A stretch of 64,000 nucleotides of DNA from Tsuneonella suprasediminis (GTDB lineage: Bacteria; Pseudomonadota; Alphaproteobacteria; Sphingomonadales; Sphingomonadaceae). The translations under genes and the position numbers were made by a program. The notes under the pieces are model-generated. The model worked only from the letters and a program-made list of their open reading frames with translations. It ran no database searches and had not been told where the DNA came from. The DNA is taken from assembly GCF_003605755.1 (NCBI RefSeq), contig NZ_RAHJ01000003.1:124001-188000 (forward strand), in the 5' to 3' direction. This document shows, piece after piece, positions 46,507 through 55,458 of the stretch. Numbering within the stretch: the stretch's first letter is position 1; each line of letters begins with the position of its first letter.

Positions 46507-47308
46507 CGTCATTGCGAACGCTGTGAAGCAATCCATCAACTGAGGGCGGTGCCGGTTGCGACGGTTACGGGTGGGGCAAGGGCGGTCGATGGATTGCCAC
46601 GTCGCCTTCGGCTCCTCGCAATGACGAGGGGGGGATACGCGCGATAGTACGGGCCAGCCATTGGCGGGACGGCCTTACCTCCGAGCCAAGCCTGCTTAGT
46701 GCCTTCGTGCCTTCGTGTGACACACTATCGCCCAACGCCTCCGCCCATCACGACGGTTGTAGTGGGGGCGAGGTGCGGTCGATGGATTGCCACGTCGCCT
46801 TCGGCTCCTCGCAATGACGAGGGGTGGGATACGCGCGATAGTATGAGCCAGCCATTGGCGGGACGGCCCCTACCTCCGAACCAAGCCTGCTTAGTGCCTT
46901 CGCGTCTTCGTGTGACACACTATCGCCCAACGCCTCCGCCCATCACGACGGTTGTAGTGGGGGCGAGGTTCGGTCCTTGGATTGCCACGTCGCCTGCGGC
47001 TCCTCGCAATGACGAGGGGGGGTGAAGGCACGTTCTCGCTGGGGGGGGCACACCCACCTCTCTGTTCGTCATTGCGAACGCCGTGAAGCAATCCATGGCC
47101 TGACGGTTCCCGCCCATCGCATCGGTCGCAGGTGGGGCAAGTGCGGTCGATGGATTGCCACGTCGCCTTCGGCTCCTCGCAATGACGAGGGGGGGATACG
47201 CGCGATAGTACGGGCCAGCCATTGGCGGGACGGCCTTACCTCCGAGCCAAGCCTGCTTAGTGCCTTCGTGCCTTCGTGTGACACACTATCGCCCAACGCC
47301 TCCGCCAA
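46507..47308. repeat. Cluster of 195-bp-period repeats, locus 1
   Basis: Four copies of one sequence family lie in tandem: 46571-46760, 46761-46956, a truncated copy 46957-47022, and 47132-47308. The first two are spaced by 195 bp exactly, measured at CTTCGTGTGA (46711 and 46906). Each copy has a conserved core containing ATGGATTGCCACGTCGCC and CTCCTCGCAATGACGAGG. Two copies are preceded by inverted arms CGTCATTGCGA (46507-46517 and 47067-47077) that pair with TCGCAATGACG (46616-46626 and 47177-47187), making imperfect 120-bp hairpins. No transposase is present. A related pair lies inverted at 59634-60000. Short open frames in the cluster look like repeat artefacts. Confidence 0.9.
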
Positions 47309-47360
47309 TCGCCCCGATGAATAACGGAAGACAATTAGGCCGACGATGTCTGTAAGAAAA

Positions 47361-47435
47361 TGGAGCGGGCGAGGCGATTCGAACGCCCGACCCCAACCTT
47401 GGCAAGGTTGTGCTCTACCCCTGAGCTACGCCCGC
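47361..47435 (-). tRNA. tRNA-Gly (GCC)
   Basis: A 75-nt cloverleaf read on the reverse strand. The acceptor stem GCGGGCG pairs with CGCCCGC, the D-arm is AGCTCAGGGGTAGAGC, and the anticodon stem is AACCTTGCCAAGGTT with anticodon GCC; the T-arm is GGTTCGAA-like GCGTTCGAATCGC. A 3' CCA is encoded (47361-47363 reversed). It sits just after the repeat cluster. Confidence 0.97.
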
Positions 47436-47635
47436 TCACTTGGCGTGATCGGAAACTGACGTCTCCGATCGGGGAGGCGGGCGATTAGCAGCGGGTTCGC
47501 GGGCCTGCAAGGGGAAATTTTCGCCAATTTGCATCCCCCCTGTCTTCCCGCCGAATTCCCCTTCACATTGCAGCGCAAACGCCCACATTGGGCATTCGTG
47601 TATATGCAAGTGACAAATGGATTAGGGGACTGAAC

Positions 47636-48568
47636 GTGGCCAGCATGGGGCTCAACCTCGACGAACAGAAGGCAGTCGATCGCTTCCGCACTCAGGTGGT
47701 CGAACCATCGATGAGCAAGCTGGTGGTGCTCGATTTCTGGGCCGAATGGTGCGGCCCGTGCAAGGCGCTGACACCGGTGCTGGAAAAAGTGTGCGGCGAA
47801 TATGCCGACAAAGGTGTGCTGCTGGCCAAAGTCAATGTGGACGAGGAACAGTTCATTGCCGCGCAGTTTCAGGTCCGCTCGATCCCGACGGTCTATGCCA
47901 TGTTTCAGGGGCAGCCGGTCGCGGATCTGACCAATGCCCGCAGCGAATCGCAGCTCAAGCAAATGCTCGATCAACTGCTGGCGCAATTGCCGGTAGAGGC
48001 CGGGGCGGAGCAGGATGGCGGCGCCAATGGGCAGCAGGCGCCCGATGTCTCGCAGTTCGTGACAATGGCCGAACAGGTGCTGGCCGATGGCGATGCGGAC
48101 CGTGCGGCGGGCATCTTCATGCAAGTGGTGGAGATGGCGCCCGACAATGCCGCTGCCAGCGGCGGACTGATCCGCTCACTGGTGGCTGCGGGCAAAGTGG
48201 AAGAGGCGCGCCAGTTCGCCGCTTCGCTGCCCGGCGAAATCGCTGACGATCCTGCGGTGAAGACGGCGATGTCGGCGCTCGATCTGGCGGGGACGCAAGT
48301 GGATGACAGCGAGCTGGCCGCGCTGCGCGATGCGGCATCGGCCAACCCCGCCGATATGGATGCCGGGCTGGCCTATGCCGAGGCGGCCTATGCCGCGGGC
48401 GATCGCGATGCCGCGGCCGATACGCTGCTGGCGATGATCGCGGCCGACCGCGAATGGAACGAAGGCGCGGCCAAGGCCAAACTGCTCCAGATATTCGAAG
48501 CGATCGGGCTGGAAGACCCGTGGGTCGTTTCGACACGTCGCCGTCTGTCCAAGATATTGTTCGGGTAA
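47636..48568 (+). CDS. Thioredoxin-domain co-chaperone, CnoX/TrxA-like
   Basis: A 310-residue protein. The N-terminal 110 residues are a thioredoxin fold with active-site CGPC at 39-42 (FWAEWCGPCKAL) and cis-Pro in RSIPTVYAMF. The C-terminal 180 residues are Ala-rich helices arranged as tetratricopeptide-like repeats (VTMAEQVLADGDADRAAGIF, SGGLIRSLVAAGKVEEARQFAA), as in the CnoX (YbbN) family, which protects substrates and hands them to GroEL. GTG 47636 has AGGGGA at the right spacing; ATG 47645 is the alternative. Followed by a LON-domain gene 2 bp later. Confidence 0.92.
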   Translation: MASMGLNLDEQKAVDRFRTQVVEPSMSKLVVLDFWAEWCGPCKALTPVLEKVCGEYADKGVLLAKVNVDEEQFIAAQFQVRSIPTVYAMFQGQPVADLTNARSESQLKQMLDQLLAQLPVEAGAEQDGGANGQQAPDVSQFVTMAEQVLADGDADRAAGIFMQVVEMAPDNAAASGGLIRSLVAAGKVEEARQFAASLPGEIADDPAVKTAMSALDLAGTQVDDSELAALRDAASANPADMDAGLAYAEAAYAAGDRDAAADTLLAMIAADREWNEGAAKAKLLQIFEAIGLEDPWVVSTRRRLSKILFG

Positions 48569-48570
48569 CG

Positions 48571-49182
48571 ATGGCCACCCGCCTGTCGATCTTTCCGCTG
48601 CCGGGGGCGATTTTGTTCCCCGGGCTGCATCTGCCGCTGCACGTGTTCGAACCGCGCTATCGCGCGATGGTCAGCGATGCGCTGGCGCGTGACCGGCGGA
48701 TCGCGATGATACAGCCGCACACCGCCGAACCCGATGCGCCGCTGTACGCGGTCGGCTGCGTCGGCAAGATCGACGAAGTCGAAGCGATGGACGACGGGCG
48801 GTTCAATATCGTGCTTCAGGGCGAATCGCGCTTCCGCGTAATGCGCGAACTGGATGTCGACACGCCGTTTCGCCAGGTCGAAGCCGAGCTGATCGAGGAC
48901 GATGAATTCGCCTCGCTTTCCAGTGTAGAGCGGGCCGGGTTCGAACAGGAAGCGCGCCGCTTTGCCGATCTTCAGGGTTATTCGGTGGACTGGGATTCGG
49001 TCTCAAGCCTCGACGATCGTTCGCTGATCGACGGGGTCAGCCAGATCGCCCCGTTCGACAGCGCCGCGAAACAGGCGCTGCTGGAATCGCCCACGCTGGG
49101 TGCGCGGTGCGAACTGCTGATTCAGTTGATGCAGTTCTTCGGGCGGAGCGACCCGGATGAAGAGCGGGTGACGTTGCAGTAA
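48571..49182 (+). CDS. LON substrate-binding-domain protein
   Basis: A 203-residue protein consisting only of the LON N-terminal (PUA-like) domain, with LSIFPLPGAILFPGLHLPLHVFEPRYRAMV, IGCVGKIDEVEAMDDGRFNIVLQGESRFRV and a helical tail. No ATPase or protease part follows, so it is a stand-alone LON-domain protein of unknown exact role, widespread next to thioredoxin genes in alphaproteobacteria. Starts 2 bp after the thioredoxin gene. Confidence 0.93.
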   Translation: MATRLSIFPLPGAILFPGLHLPLHVFEPRYRAMVSDALARDRRIAMIQPHTAEPDAPLYAVGCVGKIDEVEAMDDGRFNIVLQGESRFRVMRELDVDTPFRQVEAELIEDDEFASLSSVERAGFEQEARRFADLQGYSVDWDSVSSLDDRSLIDGVSQIAPFDSAAKQALLESPTLGARCELLIQLMQFFGRSDPDEERVTLQ

Positions 49183-49186
49183 CCCG

Positions 49187-49810
49187 TCAGATGCCGAAGG
49201 CGGCGCGCAATCCGTCGATCACGTATTGTGCCGCCAATGCCGCCAGCAACACGCCGAGCAGGCGGGTAATCACCGCCTCCACATTCGATCCGAACACCCG
49301 CATCATCGGCCCGGCGGCGAGCAGCGCGGCCAGCGTGATCGCCATGATCGCTGCCAGTGCACCCAATACCACCAGTGTGCCCTGAAATCCCGGTGCCTTG
49401 CTGGTCAGCAGCATGACGCTGGCGATGGCGCCCGGCCCGGCGAGCATCGGCATCGCCATCGGGAATACCGACACGTCTTCAATCTCTGGCGTGGAGTTGA
49501 CCATTTCCACCCGATCTTCGCGCCGCTGTGTGCGTTTTTCGAACACCATGTCGAGCGCGATGACGAACAGCATGATCCCGCCCGCGATGCGGAACGCGTC
49601 GAGTTCGATATGCAGCGCGCCCAGCAACGCCTTGCCGAACAGCGCGAACACCAGCAGGATAGCCATGGCGATCACGCAGGCGCGGATCGCCATATGGCGG
49701 GTCTGCGCGGCGGTGGCGCCTTTGGTCAGCCCGGCATAGATCGGCGCGCATCCCGGCGGGTCGATCACGACGAACAGCGTGACGAAAGCAGAGAGGAAGA
49801 GTTCGAGCAT
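49187..49810 (-). CDS. MarC family integral membrane protein
   Basis: A 207-residue protein with six hydrophobic segments. It shows the MarC-type start FLSAFVTLFVVIDPPGCAPIYAGLT, AFRIAGGIMLFVIALDMVF and AMPMLAGPGAIASVML. Function of the family is uncertain (the original antibiotic-resistance link was not upheld). ATG 49810 chosen; the frame is open to 50020. Last gene of the reverse operon starting at argB. Confidence 0.92.
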   Translation of the reverse strand: MLELFLSAFVTLFVVIDPPGCAPIYAGLTKGATAAQTRHMAIRACVIAMAILLVFALFGKALLGALHIELDAFRIAGGIMLFVIALDMVFEKRTQRREDRVEMVNSTPEIEDVSVFPMAMPMLAGPGAIASVMLLTSKAPGFQGTLVVLGALAAIMAITLAALLAAGPMMRVFGSNVEAVITRLLGVLLAALAAQYVIDGLRAAFGI

Positions 49811-49817
49811 TGCGGCG

Positions 49818-50489
49818 TCAGTTGCCCGTTCTGTTGGAACGATCCCCGGCGGGGACCGATTGATCGATCGCCAGCTTAGGGCCTGCCTTGCCAGAGGTCC
49901 ACACCCGCAGGCTTCGCACACCGTTTTCGAAGCTGTAGCTCCACGCAAGCGAGCCATCGTCCGACTGGCCCACAGCGCCACTGGCCGGGGCGGCAGGGGC
50001 TGCCTTGCATTCAGCGACATCGGCGCGGATCATCTCCGGCGCTTCGGCGCGGGGCGCGGCGTAGCCCATATCGAACAGATAGCGATAGCGGTCGGGGCGG
50101 TCGCGTTTCCACACGGTGTACCCTTCGCCGCTGGTCCCGTCAGTGGGATCGGTGAAGGCATATTTGCTGACCGCCAGCGATCCGTCGCAACTGGACCAGA
50201 TGGCCAGCGGTTCCCACGACACTGGCTGCGCCGGATCGGCTTTCCCGGCCAGCCAGCTGCGCGCATTCACCGGCCCGGATTCGCGCAGCATGATCGCGCT
50301 TTTGTCCGCATATTTGCGAAACGCGCTCCACTGCCCGTCTTCCTGAGCGGCGCGGGCGAAGGCGAGTTCAGTTGCAACCACTGCGCTGGGGTTCGCCACT
50401 GGCTTCAGCTTGCGCGGGCCGTTCGGCCCACTGGCGCATCCGGCAATTGCCAGCGTCAGCACAGCAACAAGGGCAACCCGCGCGCGCAT
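49818..50489 (-). CDS. Lipoprotein of unknown function
   Basis: A 223-residue envelope protein with a lipobox IAGC at residues 15-18 and then a domain containing ATELAFARAAQEDGQWSAFRKYAD and WSSCDGSLAVSKYAFTDPTDGTSGEGYTVW, which suggests a SnoaL/NTF2-like fold but is unproven. ATG 50489 overlaps the folD stop (ATGA); the open frame to 50729 falls in folD. It lies 7 bp before marC. Confidence 0.8.
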   Translation of the reverse strand: MRARVALVAVLTLAIAGCASGPNGPRKLKPVANPSAVVATELAFARAAQEDGQWSAFRKYADKSAIMLRESGPVNARSWLAGKADPAQPVSWEPLAIWSSCDGSLAVSKYAFTDPTDGTSGEGYTVWKRDRPDRYRYLFDMGYAAPRAEAPEMIRADVAECKAAPAAPASGAVGQSDDGSLAWSYSFENGVRSLRVWTSGKAGPKLAIDQSVPAGDRSNRTGN

Positions 50490-51385
50490 CAGATCGTCCC
50501 TTCGGGCAAGTCCAGCCCTTCGTGGCGGTAAGCGGCGACCAGCGCATTGCGGAGCAGGACGGCAATCGTCATCGGGCCGACCCCGCCGGGCACGGGCGTG
50601 ATCGCCCCGGCAACCACCGACGCTTCGCCAAAGGCGACATCGCCCACCAGCTTGCCCTTGTCGCTGCCCGGTTCGGGCGGCAGGCGGTTGATGCCTACGT
50701 CGATCACCGTCGCGCCCTCTTTCAGCCATTCGGCCCTGACCATTTCGGCCCGGCCCACCGCCGCGACTACGATATCGGCACGCTTGACCACAGCGGGCAG
50801 ATCCTTCGTGCGGCTATGCGCGATAGTCACCGTGGCGTTGGCATCGAGCAGCAGTTGCGCCATCGGCTTGCCGACGATGTTCGACCGGCCGATCACCACC
50901 GCCTCCAGCCCGGACAGGTCGCCCAGCCGATCGGTCAGCAGCATCATGCAGCCCAGCGGGGTGCACGGCACAAACCCGCGATCGCCCACCGCCAGCCGCC
51001 CGGCGTTGATGACGTGGAAGCCATCGACATCCTTGTCCGGGTCGATAGCGGCGATCACCGCTTGTTCATCCATCTGAGCGGGCAGGGGAAGCTGCACCAG
51101 AATGCCATCGACCGCCGGATCGGCGTTCAGCTTGCTTACCAGAGCCAGCAGTTCATCCTGAGAGGCATCGGCGGGCAGGCGGTGTTCGAAGCTTTCCATA
51201 TTGGCGGCCACGGTCGCCTTGCCCTTCGACCGGACATAGACCTGGCTGGCGGCATCTTCGCCCACCAGAACCACAGCGAGGCCCGCCTTGCGACCGGCCT
51301 TCGCCGCGAACTCGGCAGCCAGTGCGCCGACCCGTTCGCGCAAATTGGCGGCAAATGCCTTCCCGTCGATAATCTGTGCGGTCAC
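50489..51385 (-). CDS. folD: Methylenetetrahydrofolate dehydrogenase/cyclohydrolase FolD
   Basis: A 298-residue bifunctional enzyme interconverting 5,10-methylene-, methenyl- and 10-formyl-tetrahydrofolate. It has [17 protein letters not shown] with the catalytic Lys, [25 protein letters not shown], and the NADP-binding [15 protein letters not shown] and [10 protein letters not shown]. Third gene of the argB-yggT-folD-lipoprotein-marC unit; 2 bp after yggT. Confidence 0.97.
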   Translation of the reverse strand: MTAQIIDGKAFAANLRERVGALAAEFAAKAGRKAGLAVVLVGEDAASQVYVRSKGKATVAANMESFEHRLPADASQDELLALVSKLNADPAVDGILVQLPLPAQMDEQAVIAAIDPDKDVDGFHVINAGRLAVGDRGFVPCTPLGCMMLLTDRLGDLSGLEAVVIGRSNIVGKPMAQLLLDANATVTIAHSRTKDLPAVVKRADIVVAAVGRAEMVRAEWLKEGATVIDVGINRLPPEPGSDKGKLVGDVAFGEASVVAGAITPVPGGVGPMTIAVLLRNALVAAYRHEGLDLPEGTI

Positions 51386-51387
51386 GA

Positions 51388-51669
51388 TCAGTGCCCCGCT
51401 GCCGAACGGATCAGGATATCCGCCGCATAGAGCAGCATCAGCAGCACCATCGGGGAGAAGTCGATCGACCCGGTATCGGGCAGGATGCGGCGAATCGGGG
51501 CCAGCACCGGTTCGAACAGGCGCGAAATGGCATCGTACACCTGCACGAAAAACTGGTTATCCCGGCCGATCACGTTGAATGCGAACAGCAATCCGATAAT
51601 GAACCAGATGATGATCAGCATGTTCACCGTGGAGATGAGCATGGAAAGGATCTGGAGAAGGGCGTCCAT
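51388..51669 (-). CDS. YggT family membrane protein
   Basis: A 93-residue protein with two hydrophobic helices, the first about 12-32 ([18 protein letters not shown]) and a C-terminal one, separated by the conserved [31 protein letters not shown]. Family role may be in osmotic stress or ion handling, not established. Second gene of the argB-to-marC reverse unit. Confidence 0.93.
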   Translation of the reverse strand: MDALLQILSMLISTVNMLIIIWFIIGLLFAFNVIGRDNQFFVQVYDAISRLFEPVLAPIRRILPDTGSIDFSPMVLLMLLYAADILIRSAAGH

Positions 51670-51746
51670 CGTTACCTCTTAAATGGCGTCCGCATTGATG
51701 TAGCGGAGCGCCGCGGGGTGTATCAACTGTGTAATACGCAAGCTAG

Positions 51747-52649
51747 TCACTGACCCATGCGGATCAAGGTGCCTGCGCCACGCGCGGTGAAGAACTCCAG
51801 CAGCATCGCGTGGGGCACGCGCCCGTCGAGCACGACGGCGGCTTCGCACCCAGCCTCCACCGCATGGGTGCATGTTTCCAGCTTGGGGATCATCCCGCCG
51901 CTGATCGTGCCGTCGCTTTTCAGCGTGGCGATGTCGGCGGGGGTCAGATCGGTCAGCAGGTTGCCGCCTTTATCCAGCACGCCCGCGACATCGGTCAGCA
52001 GGAACAGCCGCGCCGCGCCCAGTGCCGCGGCGATAGCCCCGGCCATCGTATCGGCGTTGATATTGTAAGTATGCCCATCCGTCCCCGCGCCGATGGGGGC
52101 AACCACCGGGATCATCCCAGCGCCAATCGCGGTGTCGAGCAATGTCGTGTCGACGCAGGACGGTTCGCCCACGAACCCCAGGTCGACCGCCTGTTCGATA
52201 TTGCTTTCCGGGTCTTTCGTAGTGCGGCTGACTTTGGTGGCGGTGACCATGCCGCCATCCTTGCCGGATATGCCCAGCGCCTTGCCGCCGGCCTGTGCGA
52301 TCCAGCCGACCAGTTCCTTGTTGATCGCGCCGGACAGGACCATCTCGGCCACTTCGGCGGTGGCCTTGTCGGTGACGCGCAGGCCATCGATAAATGTGCT
52401 TTCCACGCCCAGTTTCTTGAGCATGGCGCCGATCTGCGGGCCGCCGCCGTGGACCACCACCGGGTTGATACCCACAGCTTTCAGCAACACCACGTCTTCC
52501 GCGAAATCGCGCGCGGCGGCGGGATCGCCCATCGCATGGCCGCCGTATTTGACCACGAACGTGCGCCCGGCATAGCGCTGGAGATAAGGCAGTGCCTCGA
52601 TCAGCACTTCCGCCTTGGCGAGCATGGTCTTGTCGGTGGAAGCGCTCAT
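51747..52649 (-). CDS. argB: Acetylglutamate kinase
   Basis: A 300-residue amino-acid kinase phosphorylating N-acetylglutamate in arginine synthesis. Signatures are [13 protein letters not shown], the [15 protein letters not shown] loop, [61 protein letters not shown] and [10 protein letters not shown]. Length is typical. First gene of the five-gene reverse operon. Confidence 0.97.
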   Translation of the reverse strand: MSASTDKTMLAKAEVLIEALPYLQRYAGRTFVVKYGGHAMGDPAAARDFAEDVVLLKAVGINPVVVHGGGPQIGAMLKKLGVESTFIDGLRVTDKATAEVAEMVLSGAINKELVGWIAQAGGKALGISGKDGGMVTATKVSRTTKDPESNIEQAVDLGFVGEPSCVDTTLLDTAIGAGMIPVVAPIGAGTDGHTYNINADTMAGAIAAALGAARLFLLTDVAGVLDKGGNLLTDLTPADIATLKSDGTISGGMIPKLETCTHAVEAGCEAAVVLDGRVPHAMLLEFFTARGAGTLIRMGQ

Positions 52650-52866
52650 CTTGCTGGTCTGCTCCTTATCGGTTGCCCGCCCTTAGCGATTGCCCTGCCG
52701 CGTGGGAACCCGCTGCATCATGCTGCCGATAATCGGTGCCTGTAATCCGATCCGGTGGCGGCCAGTGGCGGACTGTGGCTGCAAACCCCGTTGCCCCTTG
52801 TGTGCGATGCCGTATGATCGGGGGCAGGGCGCATGACAGGCGGCAACGCGACCAAGGGGAATTTGC

Positions 52867-53241
52867 ATGAACGATACGGGTACCAACGGCGGCCCCGCAC
52901 CGGCGGGCGGCGGGTTCGATTTCAACCATTCGACCATTATCAGTCTGTGTTACCTCGCCTCTTTCATCACCGGGATCAGCGGGCTGGTCGGTATCGTGCT
53001 GGCCTATGTCTGGCGCAAGGATGCGGCAGCTTCGTGGGAGGCATCGCATTATGCCTATCACATCCGCACCTTCTGGATCGGCTTTATCGGTTCGATCATC
53101 GGCGGCGTGCTGATGATCGTGCTGGTCGGTTTCCTGATTCTGCTGGCGGTCGCGGTGCTGGTGGTGGTGCGTTCGGTGCTGGCATTGCTCGCCGCGCAGA
53201 AGCACGAGCCGATGCCCAACCCGGATAGCTGGACGATCTGA
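52867..53241 (+). CDS. DUF4870-type membrane protein
   Basis: A 124-residue protein with a Gly-rich N-terminus and about three hydrophobic segments. The arrangement ISLCYLASFITGISGLVGIVLAYVW, followed by SWEASHYAYHIRTFWIG and a long C-terminal helix (VLMIVLVGFLILLAVAVLVVV), is typical of DUF4870 in alphaproteobacteria. Function unknown. Monocistronic, converging with a small gene. Confidence 0.8.
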   Translation: MNDTGTNGGPAPAGGGFDFNHSTIISLCYLASFITGISGLVGIVLAYVWRKDAAASWEASHYAYHIRTFWIGFIGSIIGGVLMIVLVGFLILLAVAVLVVVRSVLALLAAQKHEPMPNPDSWTI

Positions 53242-53286
53242 CGCGCTCCACACCGTAGCGAGGCTGGGCAGCGAGACCGGGTAGCA

Positions 53287-53310
53287 GGGGCGGCGTCCGG
53301 ACGGCGCCCC
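53287..53310. terminator. Inverted repeat between convergent genes, possible terminator
   Basis: Almost perfect 12-bp arms (53287-53298 and 53299-53310, one mismatch) with no loop of their own, exactly between the stop codons of the convergent genes. No T-run, so termination is only probable. Confidence 0.4.
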
Positions 53311-53496
53311 CTATCGCTGTGCCGGTTTGTCCAGCGCCCAGGGGTTGTAGTGTTCGTGCGCCGCCTGCACTGCGGGGTGCTGCTGAGCAGTCTCGTCGCG
53401 AGAGGGGACGGAGCAATAGGCGGTCAGCATGATCCCGCCCGCCCACAACAGAGCGCGCCAGCGGCTGCGGAACACGTTCTGATAACGGTTGAACAT
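53311..53496 (-). CDS. Small membrane-associated protein, 61 residues
   Basis: A short protein beginning MFNRYQNVFRSRWRALLW, with one hydrophobic helix (AGGIMLTAYCSVPS) and a polar C-terminal tail. The pattern is reminiscent of small conserved sphingomonad proteins. GTG 53502 is an alternative start giving two more residues. Function unknown. Confidence 0.5.
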   Translation of the reverse strand: MFNRYQNVFRSRWRALLWAGGIMLTAYCSVPSRDETAQQHPAVQAAHEHYNPWALDKPAQR

Positions 53497-53598
53497 GCCC
53501 ACCGGTATAGCCGAAGCGAGTTAACGAACCGCTGCTGTGCGCGGGGGAAAGGCCACATTGGCGCGTGACGCTCATTGCAGTTTTGAAAGCTGTGACTT

Positions 53599-54072
53599 TC
53601 ACCGCTCACGCTCTGTCGCCAACACCGCCCGATCAAGCTGCGCCAGCAGTTGGAGCAGGGCATTATGATCGGGTTTCCAACGGGTTGCCATATAGCGGCC
53701 AGCGCTCATCACCACTTGCGCCAGCCCCGCCTCCGCCCGATAGCGAGCGGACAGACCTGTGGACTTTGCGCTGGCCAGATTCACCGGCGTGTGTGACTTT
53801 CCCAGCGCCGCGTCCCATGCCGCCGCGAACCCGGTTGCCCCGGCGCGCCGCCGCAGGCGATAGACGCTCTCTCGCCCCATCCGCACCGATTGCGCCGCGG
53901 CCAGCACCGATCGGGTCTGCGCCAGCATACCGATAAATGCGGCCTGCCGCGCAGGCGTCCACCCATCGGCGCGGTTGCCGACGGGGACAGGGTGAAACGC
54001 CGGAATGCGGCGCGGCGGACGTGGCCCGGTCGGCCGAGAGGCAGAGGGCGAGGGGTGGGGATAGTGTTTCAT
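53599..54072 (-). CDS. Putative helix-turn-helix protein of unknown function
   Basis: A 157-residue basic protein. The stretch WTPARQAAFIGMLAQTRSVLAAAQSVRMGRESVYRLRRRAGATGF looks like a helix-turn-helix (a scissors of helices with turn at SVRMG), seen in small sphingomonad proteins of unknown role. The N-terminal 40 residues are Pro/Arg-rich. ATG 54072 used; open frame to 54114. No signal peptide. Domain assignment is by eye only. Confidence 0.6.
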   Translation of the reverse strand: MKHYPHPSPSASRPTGPRPPRRIPAFHPVPVGNRADGWTPARQAAFIGMLAQTRSVLAAAQSVRMGRESVYRLRRRAGATGFAAAWDAALGKSHTPVNLASAKSTGLSARYRAEAGLAQVVMSAGRYMATRWKPDHNALLQLLAQLDRAVLATERER

Positions 54073-54155
54073 CCCACAGGATGAAGCAGGTTTCCCGCGT
54101 GTAGGAAAACGCAAGGCATCCCGCCGGCAGTATCACCGGCAAGGCCCGGTCCGGC

Positions 54156-54189
54156 GGGCGCTGCCCGGTGCGAAGCCGGTGCAGCGCCC
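54156..54189. terminator. Strong hairpin downstream of the small lipoprotein gene
   Basis: Perfect 9-bp arms (54156-54164 with 54181-54189) plus an inner CCGG/CCGG pairing, 12 bp beyond the stop codon of the gene that ends at 54202. No T-run follows. Confidence 0.45.
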
Positions 54190-54201
54190 CCGTGCGGTGG
54201 A

Positions 54202-54435
54202 TTACTCAGCCGGTGCCGCGCTGGCGGTGTCTGCCGGGGCCGGGGTCATCGCGGTTTCGGGAACGGTAACCGGAACGGCATCGCTCGATTCATCGGTCAC
54301 CTGCAACTGGCCCCCGCTCTGATCGACCGCGTCGGCCTCATAAGTCGGCTCTTCGGACTTGCCACAAGCGCCCAACGCCAGCGCACCCGCCAGAACGATT
54401 GCACCGGCAGCTTTGGTGGAAGTGAAACGGATCAT
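54202..54435 (-). CDS. Small lipoprotein
   Basis: A 77-residue protein with a lipobox LGAC (after ALALGAC, Cys22-24 region), then an acidic, Ser/Thr/Ala/Pro-rich low-complexity tail rich in Glu and Asp. Such low-complexity tails occur in small outer-membrane lipoproteins. ATG 54435 (MIRFTSTKAAG) chosen; a frame open to 54654 has no signal. Function unknown. Confidence 0.65.
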   Translation of the reverse strand: MIRFTSTKAAGAIVLAGALALGACGKSEEPTYEADAVDQSGGQLQVTDESSDAVPVTVPETAMTPAPADTASAAPAE

Positions 54436-54986
54436 AAAGCGACTCCTTCGCCAAGAGGTTAGCAAGAGTGCGCGGTGTTTCATGTTCAGCCGTGCGGGGC
54501 AAGGGGGTGGAGGCGTTTGATGTGGGTGGGTAGCTTCCGGTTGGTTTTCTGAGGGTGTGGTAGGCAAACTTTCGCTTTGGTTTGATTGCATGGCAGAGTT
54601 TGGGGCGGATGCCGACGGGCCGGTTTTGGGCAATCGAACTGGGAAAGCTGCCATCCTCGATCACATTTTTCCGGTAACGGCTATCGATCAGGTATTGCCG
54701 CTCGCCTGACGCGGTGCAAACGTCCGGATCAGACAGAAGCTGCCGGACAACAAGCACCACAGGTCGTGGCATTCAATCGATAATCCCCGTTGCCGAACCC
54801 GGCCGCTCGGATAATGCGCGACCGTCCCGTTTCTCCATCTCCGATGCGCCATTTTGGGAGAACACAATCGGGACAAGGCTTCGGGAGGCCAAGCTTGTTA
54901 CCGGTTGACTGCGCATGCAGCCACCAGCTGCCCCGCATCACGTTCCCAATCGGGAAGCAGCCCACAAGCTATCCGTCAGTGGCGCT
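54436..54986. other. 551-bp intergenic region without a supported gene
   Basis: Several overlapping short open frames exist in both strands, none with a ribosome-binding site, conserved motif or consistent coding pattern. I see no repeat or RNA gene here. Confidence 0.5.
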
Positions 54987-55451
54987 TCACTGCTCCGCAG
55001 GCGTCGCGGCGCGGTGCCCGTAACTGAGGACACTGGTGATCCGCCAGGCACCATCCTGCTTCCTCCAGACCATCACGAATTTGGCGATCCCGTCGCATCG
55101 TCCCGTCGCCAGTTCGCAAAAGCGATGTTCGCCTTCCTCGATGGCACCATAGTCCTTGATCGGATAGACGCGGAACGTTGCCGGGATCAGTTCGCGCTTC
55201 ACTTTTCCGCAAATGTATTTGCGAACGCCATCGACCATCGTGTCACGCTCGAATGTCGCACCGCCGGTGTCGTGGTAGAAGGCGACTTTCGGATCAAAAT
55301 AGGCAGAGAAGGTCGGCAGGTCGCAGCGGTTGTAGGCGCCGAACACCTTCGCATCGAGCGCGCCGATCTCCGTCGTCAACGGATCGGCGGGGGGCGGCAC
55401 GGACGTCGCTAGCAAAGCTGCGGCAACGGCGATGGCGGTCATCATGCTCAT
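54987..55451 (-). CDS. SnoaL-like/DUF4440-type secreted protein
   Basis: A 154-residue protein with a short signal peptide (VAAALLATSV) and an NTF2/SnoaL-like core, with GALDAKVFGAYNRCDLPTFSAYFDPKVAFYHDTGG and a WRITSVLSYGH ending. These proteins are small secreted or periplasmic NTF2-fold domains of diverse, often unknown, function. It starts 8 bp after the serine hydrolase gene and probably is its operon partner. Confidence 0.8.
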   Translation of the reverse strand: MSMMTAIAVAAALLATSVPPPADPLTTEIGALDAKVFGAYNRCDLPTFSAYFDPKVAFYHDTGGATFERDTMVDGVRKYICGKVKRELIPATFRVYPIKDYGAIEEGEHRFCELATGRCDGIAKFVMVWRKQDGAWRITSVLSYGHRAATPAEQ

Positions 55452-55458
55452 GGTCCTG

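Noticed and set aside
46439-46531. Extended N-terminus of ybeY starting at 46531
   Set aside because: It would place the start inside the repeat sequence and makes the protein longer than the family.
46507-47308. CRISPR array
   Set aside because: Repeat unit is about 195 bp with diverged copies and no 25-40 bp direct repeats separated by unique spacers; no cas genes nearby.
46699-47324. Short repeated open frames in the repeat cluster, both strands
   Set aside because: The same peptide fragments recur because the DNA is repeated; no start signals or conserved protein family.
54338-54772. Reverse frame with text resembling a transposase fragment
   Set aside because: No catalytic motif, no terminal repeats, and poor coding pattern.
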